The notes: generated by a model from the letters alone, not told the origin. Positions 11,553 to 24,652 are shown, counted from the stretch's first letter. The stretch: DNA of 64,000 bases from Sphagnum magellanicum (GCA_021904315.1 CM038917.1:8416041-8480040), one strand, 5' to 3'. Translations and numbers: made by a program.

Positions 11553-11766
11553 TTGACCACCAAGCACGGGATCCTTCATTGGCCACCAAGCAAGGGATCT
11601 TCATTGACCACCAAGCAAGGGATCTTCATTGACCACCAAGCAAGGAACCTTCTTCTTCTCCTCCCATTGACCACCAAGCATGGGATCCTTCATTGGTCAC
11701 CAAGCAAGGGATCTTCATTGACCACTAAGCATGGGATCCTCCTTTGACCACCAAGCATGGGATCCT
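11553..11766 (-). repeat. 26-27-bp minisatellite in LTR copy B
   Basis: About eight units reading TTGACCACCAAGCA(A/T)GGGAT plus CTTCA on the plus strand. It is homologous in position and core (ACCACCAAGC) to the array in copy A; copy C keeps a single remnant near 45340. Confidence 0.85.
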
Positions 11767-11989
11767 CCCTCCTCCCTTCTCCTTCTCTTTAAAAGGCGAC
11801 TCGGATGATTGGGGGGCTCTCTCTTTGCCTTGGAGAATTTCCTTGAATACTTGTTTCACAAGCTTTTTGAAGGGAAATGGGGATAAGACTTAGGAGAGGG
11901 AAGAAGGAAAGGAATGAAGGGAAGATCTTGTAATAGTTTTAAGGAATGGGGGTGAGGTGATGAGGTTGGAAGGTTAAAATGTAGAAAAA

Positions 11990-12354
11990 CTTCACAAAAA
12001 ACCTCTCGGGTTTCGTAGTATAACTTCCTAGTTATTTAGCTGCAGAGCCTAAGATTTGGTAGGTAGATGCGCCTTATTGTTAGCTTTCCAGAGAGCTATA
12101 GCAAGCTAGATTTGAATGACGTATGTGGGAGAAACAATTCTCCAAGCGACTGGGGGTCTGCAGTCGAGTTGGACCAATTTCCTTTGCAAAACCCTCTCGG
12201 GTTTCATAGCATAACTTCCTAGTTATTTAGCTGCAGATCTTGATATTTGGTGGGAAGGTGCGCCTAGTGGTTAGCTTTTCAAAGAGCTAAAGCAAGCGAT
12301 ATTTGGACAACCTATGTGTTAGAAACAATAGTTCAAAGGCTTGTTGGTTGTAGC
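11990..12354 (-). repeat. Two 190-bp tandem units in LTR copy B
   Basis: The unit boundaries fall near 12354 and 12164. Each unit carries CCCTCTCGGGTTT(C) and AGCTGCAGA motifs matching the copy A units. It is the putative U3 enhancer region. Confidence 0.8.
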
Positions 12355-12632
12355 CAAGTTTAAGAAGGTGTTGAGTCCATAAGTGTTCATTAAAAGGGAT
12401 GACAATTTGATATAAGGTTCTAGGATTTGGAATGTGTGAATCTAAATAACGAATCTATCAATGTTGAATTGTGAATGATGCTTAGAAGGCAAAATAATTA
12501 ACTTCATCTACGAACGCAACCTAATAACCAGACATACATTCGCATTCGTCCTTCATCGGTAGCATTTGTGCTTTCAAGCATAGTCACCTTGTAGAACCGG
12601 AGGTAGAGGGACAAAAGTTGCCTCACACCTAT

Positions 12633-15190
12633 GTACATGCTTATGTTATAGAGGATGTGATATCTCCTTCGCATAATGGTTACAAGGGAAAGGGCATTAA
12701 CATATGATCACTACTAACCATTCACACATGGTCCACCATTGCCCCCCTAATGGACTTGTCAACAGCCTCCCCCAAAAATGAATCAGTATTATTACCTAGT
12801 GCTCCAGGGAGCAGATGAATCACATGGTTCTCTGCAAAACCATGCCAAACACAAAACGACAAGCCCTGAGAAGTTCAACGGGGTAGCATAGTGTCATATG
12901 CATTCTCCAAATCTTCTCTCTTGCTTAACAACAATAGGGACCAACCTTGGTCTCTAGATCCTTGCTCTTCTTCTTCTTCAGCAACCTGGTGTTGCCTCAT
13001 CTATCTTGCAGTGCTTGATTGTTGATTCACTTGGTTTTTTTCTTGTGAAGTAGGAATTGCCAAAGCACTTATGCCATCTCTCTCATAAGATTTCCTCCAG
13101 TTCCTTCTAATTCTTCCTTGGAAAGAAAAAAGTACACAGTATTGATTTTGCTTGCATTACATTGTTTCTTGAAGTAGACTTCAGAAAAAATTGCTACATT
13201 GATGAACAAATAATGATAAGGGTTTTGGGGGTTGGCAGGGTGACTGGGCAAATGTAGAATTGTACTATTTTCTGTAAGTTAAGAAACTTACGATGTGAAT
13301 GGACCTGTGGGTTTCACATGGGACAATCTTTGAGACCTCACACCCGTACCTCAATAGCTATTGCCATGCCCCTCCTAATCCATACAAATTGGGGTTTGCA
13401 GTGTCAGGTCGGGGATTACTTGAAATGCTAATTGGCATTGTAGACAGTAAGTAGTGTTATCACACAAGGAGCTCCTAAAACAACCCCCTTTCACCTTTCA
13501 GGTCCTTTTCAGTGTAAGGGGTGAAAGGGGGGCTGTGGATTTACAGGCTATTAATTGTGAGCTGATTGTGAAAGCCCAATCAGAGAAATGACTAACTTTT
13601 TCCCCATGTGGTCAAAAGGAGCAAAAGGGTGTGTGTTGGAGTCAGAATGCTGCTGCCCTAACTGGAAGTATCTGTGAGAAGGATATTACTCAGGGGCAGC
13701 CATGTGAACTGGGACGGGTTCGGTTTCTCTCCAACTTCATATTTCTGCAATGAACGCCAGTCAACGATGGCGATGAAACCCAACCCCACATTTCTTCAGT
13801 CACAGATAAGAAGCAGCAGGGCGCCAAGCACAGGCTCCCTGCCAGCAGCGTCCCATGACTTCCTCATGTAGGAGGTCTCTGTTCCCTGTTTCTCTCCCCC
13901 CACCCCCCTGAAAAACAATAGAAAATCAAAATGTCCCCAACACTTTTCCCAATTATGTAACCGGGTTGATGGGCTACTGCAGACAGCTCCAGTACAGAAG
14001 CATGCTGTATAACTATACTTTTGCCAACATGAAGTAATAAAATATTGCTTTGTGTTTGCAACCCACTCAATAGTTTAGTGTTTTTTTGTTTTGTTTTGGT
14101 GCATGGTCAATGAATCAACTAGCCGTGCACTGTCCCAACAATGTTTTTTTAGTGATAAAGGCAGGGTCATTGGGATGAGAAGTTCCCCACCCAAACTGAA
14201 ATTGCTGTTTCCAAAGTTGGCAGTGTTTGAATTTGCAACAAGTAGTAATAACAAGGGGTGATAATTTTTCCATGCCGTCCAACTCTACCATTGAATACAT
14301 TTTTGTCTGAAAGTGGCCCAAAAAGCTTCCCTCTAAATTTCAGTACCAGTTACCAAACTCCGTATCTTGTAAGCAGCTCGTGATCAACAGTATTACGATT
14401 GCATAATTACCCACAATTTCTTGACCTTCATTATGTTTGCTCCCAAAACAAACAAAAACCTGTCAGACAGTAGCAACATTCAACATCTTTGATCCTTGTG
14501 TTGGATATTCACAAGAAAAGGTGTGGCAAGAAAATGATTAATTGAAAACCTGTGCACCAGGTGGACTAAAACCCACTACATACCCCAGTGTTGTTTAGGG
14601 TACATATGATGGGCCAGAGTGAATGAGCACCCACCATCGCACCATCCACTGCAGTGTTAATTTTTGACAGAGGATATGACAATTCATTTGACAGGCCGTA
14701 TATTGGATGCTAGTAATTTTGGCAGGTTGTTCAAGATTCAACCAGTTTTTTTATGGGCAAAATTTGAAAACGACGAGTTGAAAATAAGCACAGTGAACTG
14801 GTTGAAAGGCCATGGGTTTCATTGTTGTTCATGACAACTTCACAAAGTGGCTTCACGCCATATGCATTACAGGTAGGGTTTGCATGAGTGGGAGCTGTGG
14901 GAAACACAGAACTTTTTCCCCTAAGTTGTCAATATCAGGTGAAATGGGAAAAAAATTCAATCATCATTCATCAGAACTACAAGATCCATCCACACCAGGT
15001 ATATCTGACCTCAATCACACAGTGATCTCTGTGGGAATTGAAGACTTTTTTTTGACATCATTCTATAGGATGTCACATGACAGGCTATTTTATAAAGCTG
15101 GTTTTTTTTATGGACTGGAAAAGTTGTTCTGGTTTTCTTGAGGAGTAAAGGTATCTTTTGATGTGCATTGATGGAAGCTAAAATTAATCC
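12633..15190. other. Unassigned, less AT-rich DNA
   Basis: Composition is more even than in the rest of the window, and short ORFs occur on both strands without recognisable domains (for example 13674-13871 plus, 14812-15141 plus). A stretch near 14600-14650 resembles the start of the direct repeat described at 16375. Old host sequence is possible but unsupported. Confidence 0.3.
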
Positions 15191-15472
15191 TAATCCACTG
15201 GATGCCAGTTATGACTCAGTTATGGGTAAACCTCAACTGACTTAATATCCGGTTTCACCCTGGTAAGAACTAGGTCATACATATAGGTATACAGGTAGGA
15301 AAATAGGTGACTACTGCTGGGTAATAACTCAGAGGGTTGTTAATAGGCAGGTATTAAAAAAAGCAACTGAACCAGCATGGTTAGCTCAGGAACTGAAACC
15401 CAACAGAAAATTGTTTCCTGACTACTTACCATCCATCTTTCATGGTCTGCTAAAGGTGCTGGTTCACTCCAT
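15191..15472 (+). repeat. Direct repeat, first copy
   Basis: It aligns with 16375-16706 through shared blocks such as AACCTCAACTGA, GGTTTCACC, AAAATAGGTGACTA, TTGTTTCCTGACTACTT and CCATCCATC. The spacing between copies is about 1.2 kb. Divergence is clear, so the duplication or the repeat family is old. Confidence 0.65.
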
Positions 15473-16374
15473 GTTGGGATCAATCTCTGTTGTAGCTGCT
15501 CCTTCTTCGATTCAACACATAGGATCTCTACAAACAAGAATTGGGGGAGGGGGGGACTCTCCCATTGTGGACAACAATGAATTTTGCCCATCTAGCCCTA
15601 TAACAAAACTTTTGTGGCAACTTTTGTAGATGTGTGCACCAAGGGGATGACCTAATGGGTGAGACAACAAGAGATATAGAATATAAGTAGCTGGTAAGTA
15701 TCTGCAACGCATTCCTTTCCCCTCACAACTTCCAGTACGTACATTATTGGAAGCTTTTTGCCAATTGACTTCTACTAAAGCTTGAAGCAAGTATACCCCA
15801 CTCCAGACGGCACTTGACAATTGGCTATCCAGTATATGTTTGTCTGTGCTGACTTTAGCATGAATGGCTGCTTGTTATTCATTTTTCAAAATGATTTGGA
15901 TTTTCCCAGGTATTTTTTGAGAAATGTAAATAAAATTGAACTAGCCCTGTTATTGGCCAGTACTCTAGGTAGAAATTAAATAATCTGAAACTATGGTAAA
16001 CCCTCCACAAAGGACTCCTTGCCTTTGGGTCGTAACTGAGCATTATACAATCATTTTTCATACGTTTTCACATCCAGGCAGCCAGTGCCAGGTAGAGAAG
16101 GGAACTTCTTTCCCGTCCTTGCTGGAGCTCTAATTGCCACATGGACACATTGAGTGTCTATCTGGCCAACTACATGTTGGGAAAATGTGTAGTTTTTTTA
16201 GAAATGTAGGAAATATGATCAGTTTGGATTTGTTAAAGGAAACTATTCTAAGTCAGAATTGCAACTACAGTCCATCATCATTACTCAAGTTATTTTGCAA
16301 ATGAATTTTATTTAAATCCAATTTTTTGCAAGATGCTATATGGGGCCACAGTGAACCAGCAACCACCAGTGAAC

Positions 16375-16706
16375 CATCCAATGGATGCCTGTTATTAGTC
16401 AGTTGTGAATGAACCTCAACTGAGTCAACAATTGGTTTCACCTTAGTAATCAATTCTACAAGAAATAGGCCTCATATATAGGTAGATAAGTAGTGAAATA
16501 GGTAACTATTAGGTAAGTAGATGGTTTATACATAGGTAAGGACTGATTTTACTATCTACCTACTAAAGTAGTAGGTAGGTAACTCAAAAAAGGCAACTGA
16601 GCTAACTATCATTGTTAGCTTGGGAACTGCAACACAATGGAAAATTATTTCCTGACCACTTGCCATCCATCCTTCGTGGTGCACTACTGGGTGTTGGTTC
16701 ATTGTG
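16375..16706 (+). repeat. Direct repeat, second copy
   Basis: This is the partner of 15191-15472. It is longer because of extra GTAGGTAGGTA-type sequence in the middle. No coding potential is conserved between the copies. Confidence 0.65.
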
Positions 16707-16959
16707 GTCGCTATATAGGGGAATCAAAACCCTGACTAGAAAAAGCCCTGCCCATTGTAGCATAAAGCCTAACCTACACAAAAAAAAAACTTTATTCTAT
16801 AATATTGAATGCAAAGATAAATCTTACACCCTAAAACAAGGGGGTTTTATGGAGATTCACCTTCTCCAAATAGGCATAGATCATGGAAACAAAGGAGAAC
16901 ATCTTCACTTTGGCAATTAAAACTAAGACACCAATTTTGATCAAAATTCAAATAGCTAG

Positions 16960-17980
16960 TTGTTACTACCTACATGAACAAGCCATTTAAAGCATCTTAA
17001 CAACATTCATGCATCCATATTTCAAGCACATCTTAGAAAACAAGAAGGAAATAAAAATACAAGAAAAAAATAGTTTGGAAGTTGACAATATTGCCATGAA
17101 CTAGCATTCAGCCATTAGATTATTGCTTCCAGCTTCAACCTTTTACATTGTATCAAATTGTAGCATCCTCCTAATTCTAAATTGCTATTCCAAAAGGAAA
17201 GTTCTACGAGGTGAAAAATTATGGTTGAACATGCAAATGACAAGCTCCAAATTCATGATTAATTGATTGCATGGTTTTATTTTCATAAATGTTAACATTA
17301 AAAAAACAATGTTCATCTTTAATAGAACCACTTATTTGCACGACAAAAAGATTAACCAACTTGATGTATTTTAAGATTTTGTTTTCAAGAATCCAAAAGG
17401 TAGTAAGGGCTTTTCACAATGTGGTTACATTACAAGGAATTTGCATACTAACTAGTTATTTCAATTGTAAATATATTTTTTAGTCATAAATGTCATATGC
17501 CATTGCTACACTTTCTAGTCACCTTGAACAAATTGTGTAAAATTTTAATCACAAAAGACATGATGTGACAATTAGTCAAAATGACAATCACATTGAGATG
17601 TGATTAACACCAACTTTTCATTTTACTAACATGGCATGGTCATTTATGACTAGTTTTTATAACAAAAATTTGCAATTGCATATACCTACGTGATATAATC
17701 ATTTGTGACTAAAATGTGAGGATACTTCTTGGTCATTTGGTTGACATGTGGCAAGTTCCAAATTGAAAAAATGGCATCACATGACCTACCTAGGTAACCT
17801 AGGCTTAAACTACATAGCTTAAAAGCTTAGAAGATAGCCTAGGCTAACTAGGCACATTCAAATAGGTTGCAAGCATGAGGATTTGAACCCCTCACTTTCA
17901 CATTAAAAGTCCAACCCTAATTATTGCATCATTTTTTCAACAAGTGATAACTCTTGTCATTGCATCATTATGAACATTTT
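16960..17980. other. AT-rich DNA, nothing recognised
   Basis: No motif-bearing ORF, no RNA gene and no clear repeat boundary is visible here. Confidence 0.35.
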
Positions 17981-17984
17981 TTCC

Positions 17985-18640
17985 TATTCTTGCCTACCCT
18001 AAACATCTAGCTACCCTAAACTACCATACATTATTTTAAGCTATTTCTAAACCATTAGATATTATATTTAAGTTATTTAAAACTAAACTACCCTATGTTA
18101 TTTTAGACTTTTTCACCTTAAATTATTCCCAACTATTTAATCCCAGGTCATTTCAAACTATTATAAGTTAATTTTTTATTATTTAAAATTTATTTTGGTT
18201 TTAAAAATTATTCTAAGCTATTATATCTTTAAATAATCTAGATTATTCTACCTTAAGCTATTTTAAATTATTTTATTTTTGGTTATTCTTGACTATTTTA
18301 AGCTATTAAACCTTTGGTTATGTTTGGCTATCTAAGTTATTGCATTGATAGGTTATTTGAAATTATTCTACCTTAGGTTATTACTTACATACATTTTTAT
18401 TATTTTATTTTAAGCTATTCTTAGTTATTTTACCCTAGACTATGTTTGGTTATTCTACCTTATGATATTTGAACCTATTTTATCTTACATGTTATTGTAC
18501 CCCGAGCTACATTTGATTATTTTACCTTGAGTTATTTTTGTTTATTCTTAATTAGTTCACCTTAGATTATTTTTTATTATTTTACCGGGTTATTTTAACA
18601 TATTAATTTATCCTAGGTTATTTTACCCTAAACACCATGT
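17985..18640. repeat. Degenerate TTATTTTAAGCTATT low-complexity array
   Basis: Variants of TTATTTTAAGCTATTCTACC recur throughout with poor register. It looks like a strongly decayed short-period tandem array, similar in style to those at 21480-22200 and 23940-24360. Confidence 0.6.
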
Positions 18641-18759
18641 GTATTGTCCAAAATGTATTTCCTTTAATAACACCATCACAACATTAAACCCCAACATTAT
18701 TTCCACATTAATGTACAAACATATTAAATTTGGCAAAAGGTATTGTGGGTGCATCCAAT

Positions 18760-19500
18760 GCCATTTTCATGAGGAGGGCAATATTCAAAGAATACATGTT
18801 TGATAAAATTGATCATAGATATCCATTTAGTTTTGATTTGTTGCACAAAATTTTATTGCCCTTCATTTCCATGATCTATACCAATTTGGTAAACTTAAAA
18901 TGTCTTTGGGTTATGGTTAAAATAACCATATGAACATTGCAAAAGATTTTCAATGTGAAAACAATTAGGTAGTTTTGAATGGGCTTGTATTATAAATTTT
19001 GTTTAATGAACCATACAATGCACATTGGTGACAAATGGAACATATTGATGTTGGATTTGACCTATCATTATTTATTCGAAGCTTTAAAAGGTGTTAACCC
19101 CATCAACATCAAAACACACCACCTTTACAACGATGTTTTCTTGTTTTAGGTCCCCTTGTGTCATCAAGGAATTCATGATCAACAAAATTAAGCTATCAAC
19201 CCCATATATAGATAACATTTGATACACATCCAACAATAATGGTATCAAACACCAATCCTTCACATTTGCCCAACTTGCATTATACGCGGTTGTGGCTTCA
19301 TCAAAAGTAAAAGAAACAAAATTGAAATTGTAAATAGTAAGTTTAATAGCTTTCAAATTTTCATTTTGTGTGTATTTTACAATTTCCCAATTAACCCCAT
19401 CAAACCAATGCTTCTCATTGTTGAATCAAATTATTTAAAACTCATATAAGGGTCAAAATTCTTCATATAATTAATCATTGGCTTACTTTTATTTAGTATG
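18760..19500 (-). pseudogene. hAT-type transposase relic
   Basis: hAT transposases excise and insert DNA transposons using an RNase H-like fold. Reading down from about 19480, the relic shows VSFTFDEATTAYNASWANVKDWC, then IMNSLMTQGDLKQENIVVKV with VCFDVDGVNTF (the region of a catalytic Asp). A stop at 19090 follows, and in another frame NVHCMVH (19006-19023) matches the conserved CxxH motif, followed by NPKTF and TKWISM near 18811-18837, like the hAT TRWxS motif. The order of these blocks fits one hAT-superfamily protein. Frameshifts and stops make it dead. No 8-bp target duplication or hAT terminal repeat was found. Confidence 0.6.
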
Positions 19501-19621
19501 TTAACACATTGAATAAGTTTATGATTATATTCAAATGTTGGAAGACATTGGTTGTAAAAAAATGATCATAGGTAATTTTAATGTTTACATGCATACATTT
19601 TGGATCAATGATTCAATAAAC

Positions 19622-20947
19622 CACTAGAAGAAAACCCCCCTTTTTCAACTATGTTTTTCAACTTGGGCTCAATTATAACTATAGTTGAAATCGACCCTTC
19701 CAACTGCAAATTATTATTTTTCAATTGTTTTCCAACTACTGACCAAAAAAGTCAATAAGTACAAGTCAAAAATGACATTGCAATCGAAAGTGATAGTCAG
19801 ACATCACCACCACAAGAATAACCACTTTTGACCATTTTAATTGGAAATGACATATATCCACCATTACAATTGAGGGTTGTTTTTGACTATAACCTCCCAT
19901 GGGATAACTTCATCCATTAACAAATCATGACATCATCAAAACTTGAATTGTTCTTCAACTATATTCCAACTAGGCCATTGAATTATAATTTTGACTATGT
20001 TAGTTATAATTTCAATTATATTACAACTAGGTTAAGTAAATAGTCTAGCTAGTAGTTTCTTAACATGTGGTTCAAACATATAACAAGTAGTTTGTTGATA
20101 CATGGCCCACATAGGGCTACATATCACCTAGGCTAAGCTTATACTTAGGTTAGACCCAACTTATGTGAATTTCAAAACTAGGCTAGGCCCAAATCACCTA
20201 AATTGAAGCCACCTAGGTTAAGCTTAGACCTAGGCCAAATGCCACCTAATTAGTAAAATCTTATTTCATTTTAGATTTAGCTTTTAAAGTCAAATTTTTG
20301 TGATTGGTTCATCCCAAATGGCTATTCTAATTTAGAAAATTTAGTGTTCTTTTAACGTTTTTAATTCACCTCTTTATATAGTTTAAAAACTTGTCATGGA
20401 AGAAAAACAATATGGGATAAACATTTTAGTTGCAACCTAGTTATAATTTAACTGTAAGCAAATTACAATTTAACTAGTTTTAACCCAATTGCAATTTAAT
20501 CACAACTATCTACAACAACTACCTATCTATTTATTTGATTAATATTTAACTACTTATGTAGCCTAGCCTACTACTAATTACCTAACTTACTACTTATTAA
20601 TTAACTTAGCCTATTAAATAATGTAGCATATATGTGGCACTTAGGTTGGGCTAAAGCTAAACAATGTAACACCTAAACCTATATTACCTAGTACCAATCT
20701 AACCCTTGCATATGTAGCCTAAAAACTTAATAGCTATTAGTAGCTAAAAAATACCTATTAAGTAGATACCTGTTAATTAATAGCTAATAAATACCTAGAG
20801 GTAGGTACTAATTACTTGATTAAGTATTTTTATAGTTAATTAATAATTAATAAGTAGGTACTTAATATTTAACTAAACATTAACCTTAATGGTTACCTAC
20901 CTAATTAATAGCTACCTATTAGTAGTTATTAAGGACTTAGATATCTA
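19622..20947 (+). mobile_element. CACTA-type left terminus and following sequence
   Basis: The stretch begins CACTAGAAGAAAACCCCCC at 19622, a CACTA-like end, and is followed by many short CAACTAT/ATAGTTG subterminal repeats, as expected for this superfamily. No matching right end could be assigned, so the end coordinate is simply the next terminus. Confidence 0.4.
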
Positions 20948-22220
20948 CACTACTACAAATCATGGTTTTTTAAGAGGTTCAAATTGACTAATTTTTTACT
21001 AATGAACATGTACATTTTGATTGAAGCCCCTTTAAATGACACATGTAACTTTTGATTAATCAACTTGACTACAATGGTTTATTTGACTAAATACATATAG
21101 TCAAGTTGTACAACTTTAATCAAAATGACCAATAATCTTTAGTCAAATTGAACATTTAATCAAAATGGTCAATGATCTTTAATCAAAATGACCAGTGGTC
21201 CTTAATCGAGTTGAACATTTAATCAAAATGACCAATGATCTTTAATCAAATTCAACATGGTTTATTACCTTATGTATCCACCTCATACCTACTCACCCAC
21301 CTATTTATTTAGTTAATTACTTACTTACTTATTACCCACCCACCTACCTAAGTTATTTACCTACATACCTACCTTTTTACTTATACTTTTTCACCTAGGT
21401 CTAACTATGTACCTACATATATTTTTTCACCTTTATACAATCTACCTACTTACCTAACCACTTACCTACATATTATCCATTTACCTATCCACTCACTTAC
21501 CTATCTAAATTTAACCACTAGGTGTAGCCTTTAAATTTAGCCACTAGGTTTACCCAAAGTTTAACCATTGAGTTTAATCTAAATTTAGCTATTAAGTTTT
21601 TCCACTATACTTAGCCATTAGATTTTGCACTAGGTTTAACCTAAATTGAACCATTAGATTTGGCCATTAAGTATAATTGAAATTTAACCACTAAGTATAG
21701 CCTAAATTTAACCACTATATTTAATCGTGCTAAATTTACCCACCAAGTTTAACTTAAGTTTAGCCATTATGTTCAGTGATTAGATTTAACAACTATGTTT
21801 AGCTTATGTTTAGCCACTATGTTTAACCAAGGTGTAATCATTATGTTTAGCCATTATATGTGACCATTAGGTTTAACCGCTATGTTTAGCCAAAATTTAA
21901 TCATTATGTTTAACCAATATATTTAACCATTAGGTTTAACCATGAAATTTTGCCATTAAGTTTATCAACTAGATTTAACCAAGGTTTAATCATTATATTT
22001 AGCCATTAGGTTTAACCAAAATTTAGCCATGAAATTTAGTCATTAAGTTTATCAACTAAGTTTAACCACTTTGTTTAGTTATTAAATTTAATCATTATGT
22101 TTAACCATTACATTAGGTCACTAAGTTTAACCATTTGATTTAGCTATGTTGTGTTTAGCAAAATTTTAGTCATTAGTTGTCACCTAGGTTAAATCATTAT
22201 GTTTACCAATGGGAAATAAA
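20948..22220 (+). mobile_element. Second CACTA-type terminus, truncated element
   Basis: It begins CACTACTACAAATCATGG at 20948. The first ~60 bases are repeated in direct orientation at 22221 (CATTATAAGAAAATCATGGC), so two elements of one family lie in tandem or nested. The interior is mostly a degenerate array. The right end is not identified. Confidence 0.4.
21480..22200. repeat. Degenerate GTTTAACCATTA-type array
   Basis: Variants of AGGTTTAACCATTAGGTTTAGCCA recur for about 700 bases with a period near 12-24. Register is loose, so it is an old or slippage-prone array inside the CACTA-rich block. Confidence 0.7.
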
Positions 22221-22274
22221 CATTATAAGAAAATCATGGCTTTCCAAAAGGTTAATTTGATTGAAGTTTCCACA

Positions 22275-24652
22275 CATTACTAGAAATTTTGGGTTTTGCG
22301 ACTGTCGCATGCAACTAAAATTCAGTTGCATGCGACACATGCAACTAAAATTTGTGTAGTTGCATAAGACAAGTTGCATGGGACATGCAGTTGCATGCGA
22401 CAATATGTATGCAACATGTATATACGGTGTTAGTATACATGTTCATACATACATACCAATCCAATGTAGTTGCACCTTATGTGCAACTTTCCTTGCAATT
22501 ACATACAACTAATCAAAATATGACACATGTTTAAAAATTAGACAACTAGCTTGTGGACACGTGTCATTATTTAATTTTTTTATGTTTTCAAAATCAAAAA
22601 TTCTTTGGATTAATCTTAATCATTAAAGTTTTTGCCACTAGAATGATGACACGTGGCACACCATGGAACGTTCATTGACCATTTGACACAAGTTCAATAT
22701 TTTAACACCAATTATATGGTGACACATGGTAATCAAGGTCCACCTATTTTTAAATTTTAAATATTAATTAATGAAATCTAAATCATTTAATTTATGGCTA
22801 ATAAGATGTTGACATGTGGTGCTTAAGTAGGTAGATTATAATTAAACCCTATTAAGTAAGTAGGTTTATTTAGGTATGTAAGTAGATTGAAAAATAGCTA
22901 GGTTTAGGTTATATAAGTAGGTTTAGAATAATCCAATTTTATTTTCTAGTTTGACCATTTCATAAAGGTCAAGCTTTTTTCATTCACTCATCCCTAATGG
23001 CACTTGGTATTTGGTTTCAACATGACTATTGCTCCTACTTATATACTGAGCCAAATAGAATTGGAAGCCAAAGGATGTGGGTTAAAACATTCCATTGCAA
23101 ACCTCATGGACCAACCTAGTTGCACATTAGATGCAACTACTGTATTAAAGTGTAACAACCAGGGGAGGGCTCTATTGCTTTTGGTGTCCAAACAAAACTT
23201 GAAGCCCTCCTCTTGGGGCATCTAATACACTAAAAATCGTTGAAAACAGATTAGAAATAAGAAAGTTATGGCCCCCCAAAGTGAAGGGGGTCAGAAAACT
23301 CAATTTTTTTTTATTAAGGCCGGTTCTTAAACACCTAGAAAGTTCATTTTATGTTGTTTTTTTGCTATTAGAGTTCAAATGTGATTTGTAGGAATTCAGA
23401 TGGCGCTCCTATAGCACTTTAAATCGTTTAAAATGAACAAGAAATAAGAAAGTTATGAGCTTTGAAAGTAGGAGGGGTCCTAAGAAGAAAAACAAAAAAC
23501 AAAACGTTTTATAACTTGGAAAGCTTATTTTTCTTATTTTTCTTCTTGTTAGTTTTTCATTACTCATTTTCTTTTGCACTTCAAAGGTGATTATAGGATA
23601 TTTAATAATTATGATTACTTAATGAAAATATGATTTTGATATTATTATCTAGTTTAAATTAATAATTGTTTAGGACGTTTATATACTTGTAGGTTAATTA
23701 GTGTAGCCTATTTACATTAATATTTTAACATAAATAATAAAATTTAAATATATAATACCTATTGATTATATATATATAATTGATTATCACTATAATTATA
23801 ATAAACATTTAATTAATAATTATGATTATTTATAATAAAAATTTAATATTATCATATTAATTTATTTTGAATAATTTTTTGTTTAATCAAATGTACATTT
23901 TCTGAAAAAATATTCCAAAATAAAATAAAGTCAAACATATTTAAACCATGGTTTAGTTTAATTTAATTTAACATAATTTAGTTTAACAATAATTAGTTTA
24001 ACCTAACTTAATTTAACCATTATCAATTTTAACCTAATTTAGTTTAGCCACAATAAATACAATCTAATTTAGTTTAGCCAAAACTATTATTACCTAACTT
24101 AATTTAGCCATAATTAGTTTGGCCTAACTTTATTTAACCATATTTATTTTAGCCTAGTTTAATTTAGCCATAATTAATATAGTTTAATTTAATTTAGCCT
24201 AACTTGATTCAGCCATAATTAGTTTGGTGTAACTTAATAGAGCCATAATTAATTTAAATTTATTTATTTTAGCCATAATCGGTTTAATCTAATAAATTTA
24301 GCCATGGTTAGTTTAACTTTTTTGTTTATTTAACCTAGGTTAATTTAGGTTAGCCTAAGTTAGCATGGGGTTATCCTTAGTACTAGAAGTACATAATACT
24401 ATTATATATAGCCTATATAGATATATTAAGTATAATATTTAAGTATGTATAAATTTAGGCCATTATTTTTATGACACGTGTCCATGTTGTACACATTTAG
24501 TTGCATGTTAGTTGCACACACAACCATATGGCCCAAAAATTATACAATACCAAATTTGTAGTTGCAAACATGACCAAGATAATTACAAATGATAACCAGT
24601 TACATGCCAGTTGCGTAGTGATTGGTTGCAAATGACAAGATTTCTAGTAGTG
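22275..24652. mobile_element. Non-autonomous CACTA-type element, 2.4 kb
   Basis: The left end reads CATTACTAGAAATTTTG and the right end, reverse-complemented, CACTACTAGAAATCTTG. Both subterminal regions are dense in GTTGCA/TGCAAC motifs, a CACTA hallmark. There is no transposase inside. The interior has a degenerate TTAATTTAGCC array (about 23940-24360) and a ~440-bp block (23160-23600) shared with the element at 38884. The 3-bp flanks (ACA left, TGT right) do not match as a direct target duplication, so the exact ends or the insertion history remain uncertain. Confidence 0.6.

Larger units (their letters stand above)
10286..12627 (-). mobile_element. Solo LTR, copy B, with perfect target duplication
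   Basis: On the minus strand it begins TGTGAGGCAACTTTTGTCCC at 12627 and ends TTCACA at 10286. The flanks are CCTAT (10281-10285) and CCTAT (12628-12632), a perfect 5-bp duplication typical of LTR retrotransposon integration. It is 2342 bp long and has the same internal order as copy A: two 190-bp units (about 11990-12354), TATA-like TTTAAA at 11787-11796, a 26-bp array at 11553-11766, then the ORF. No internal retroelement sequence adjoins either side. It is the best preserved copy: the ORF is intact and CpG sites are frequent. Confidence 0.92.

Noticed and set aside
11553..11747. 64-codon ORF with HWPPSKGSSLTTKHG repeats
   Set aside because: It is on the strand opposite the LTR and is made entirely of the 26-bp minisatellite.
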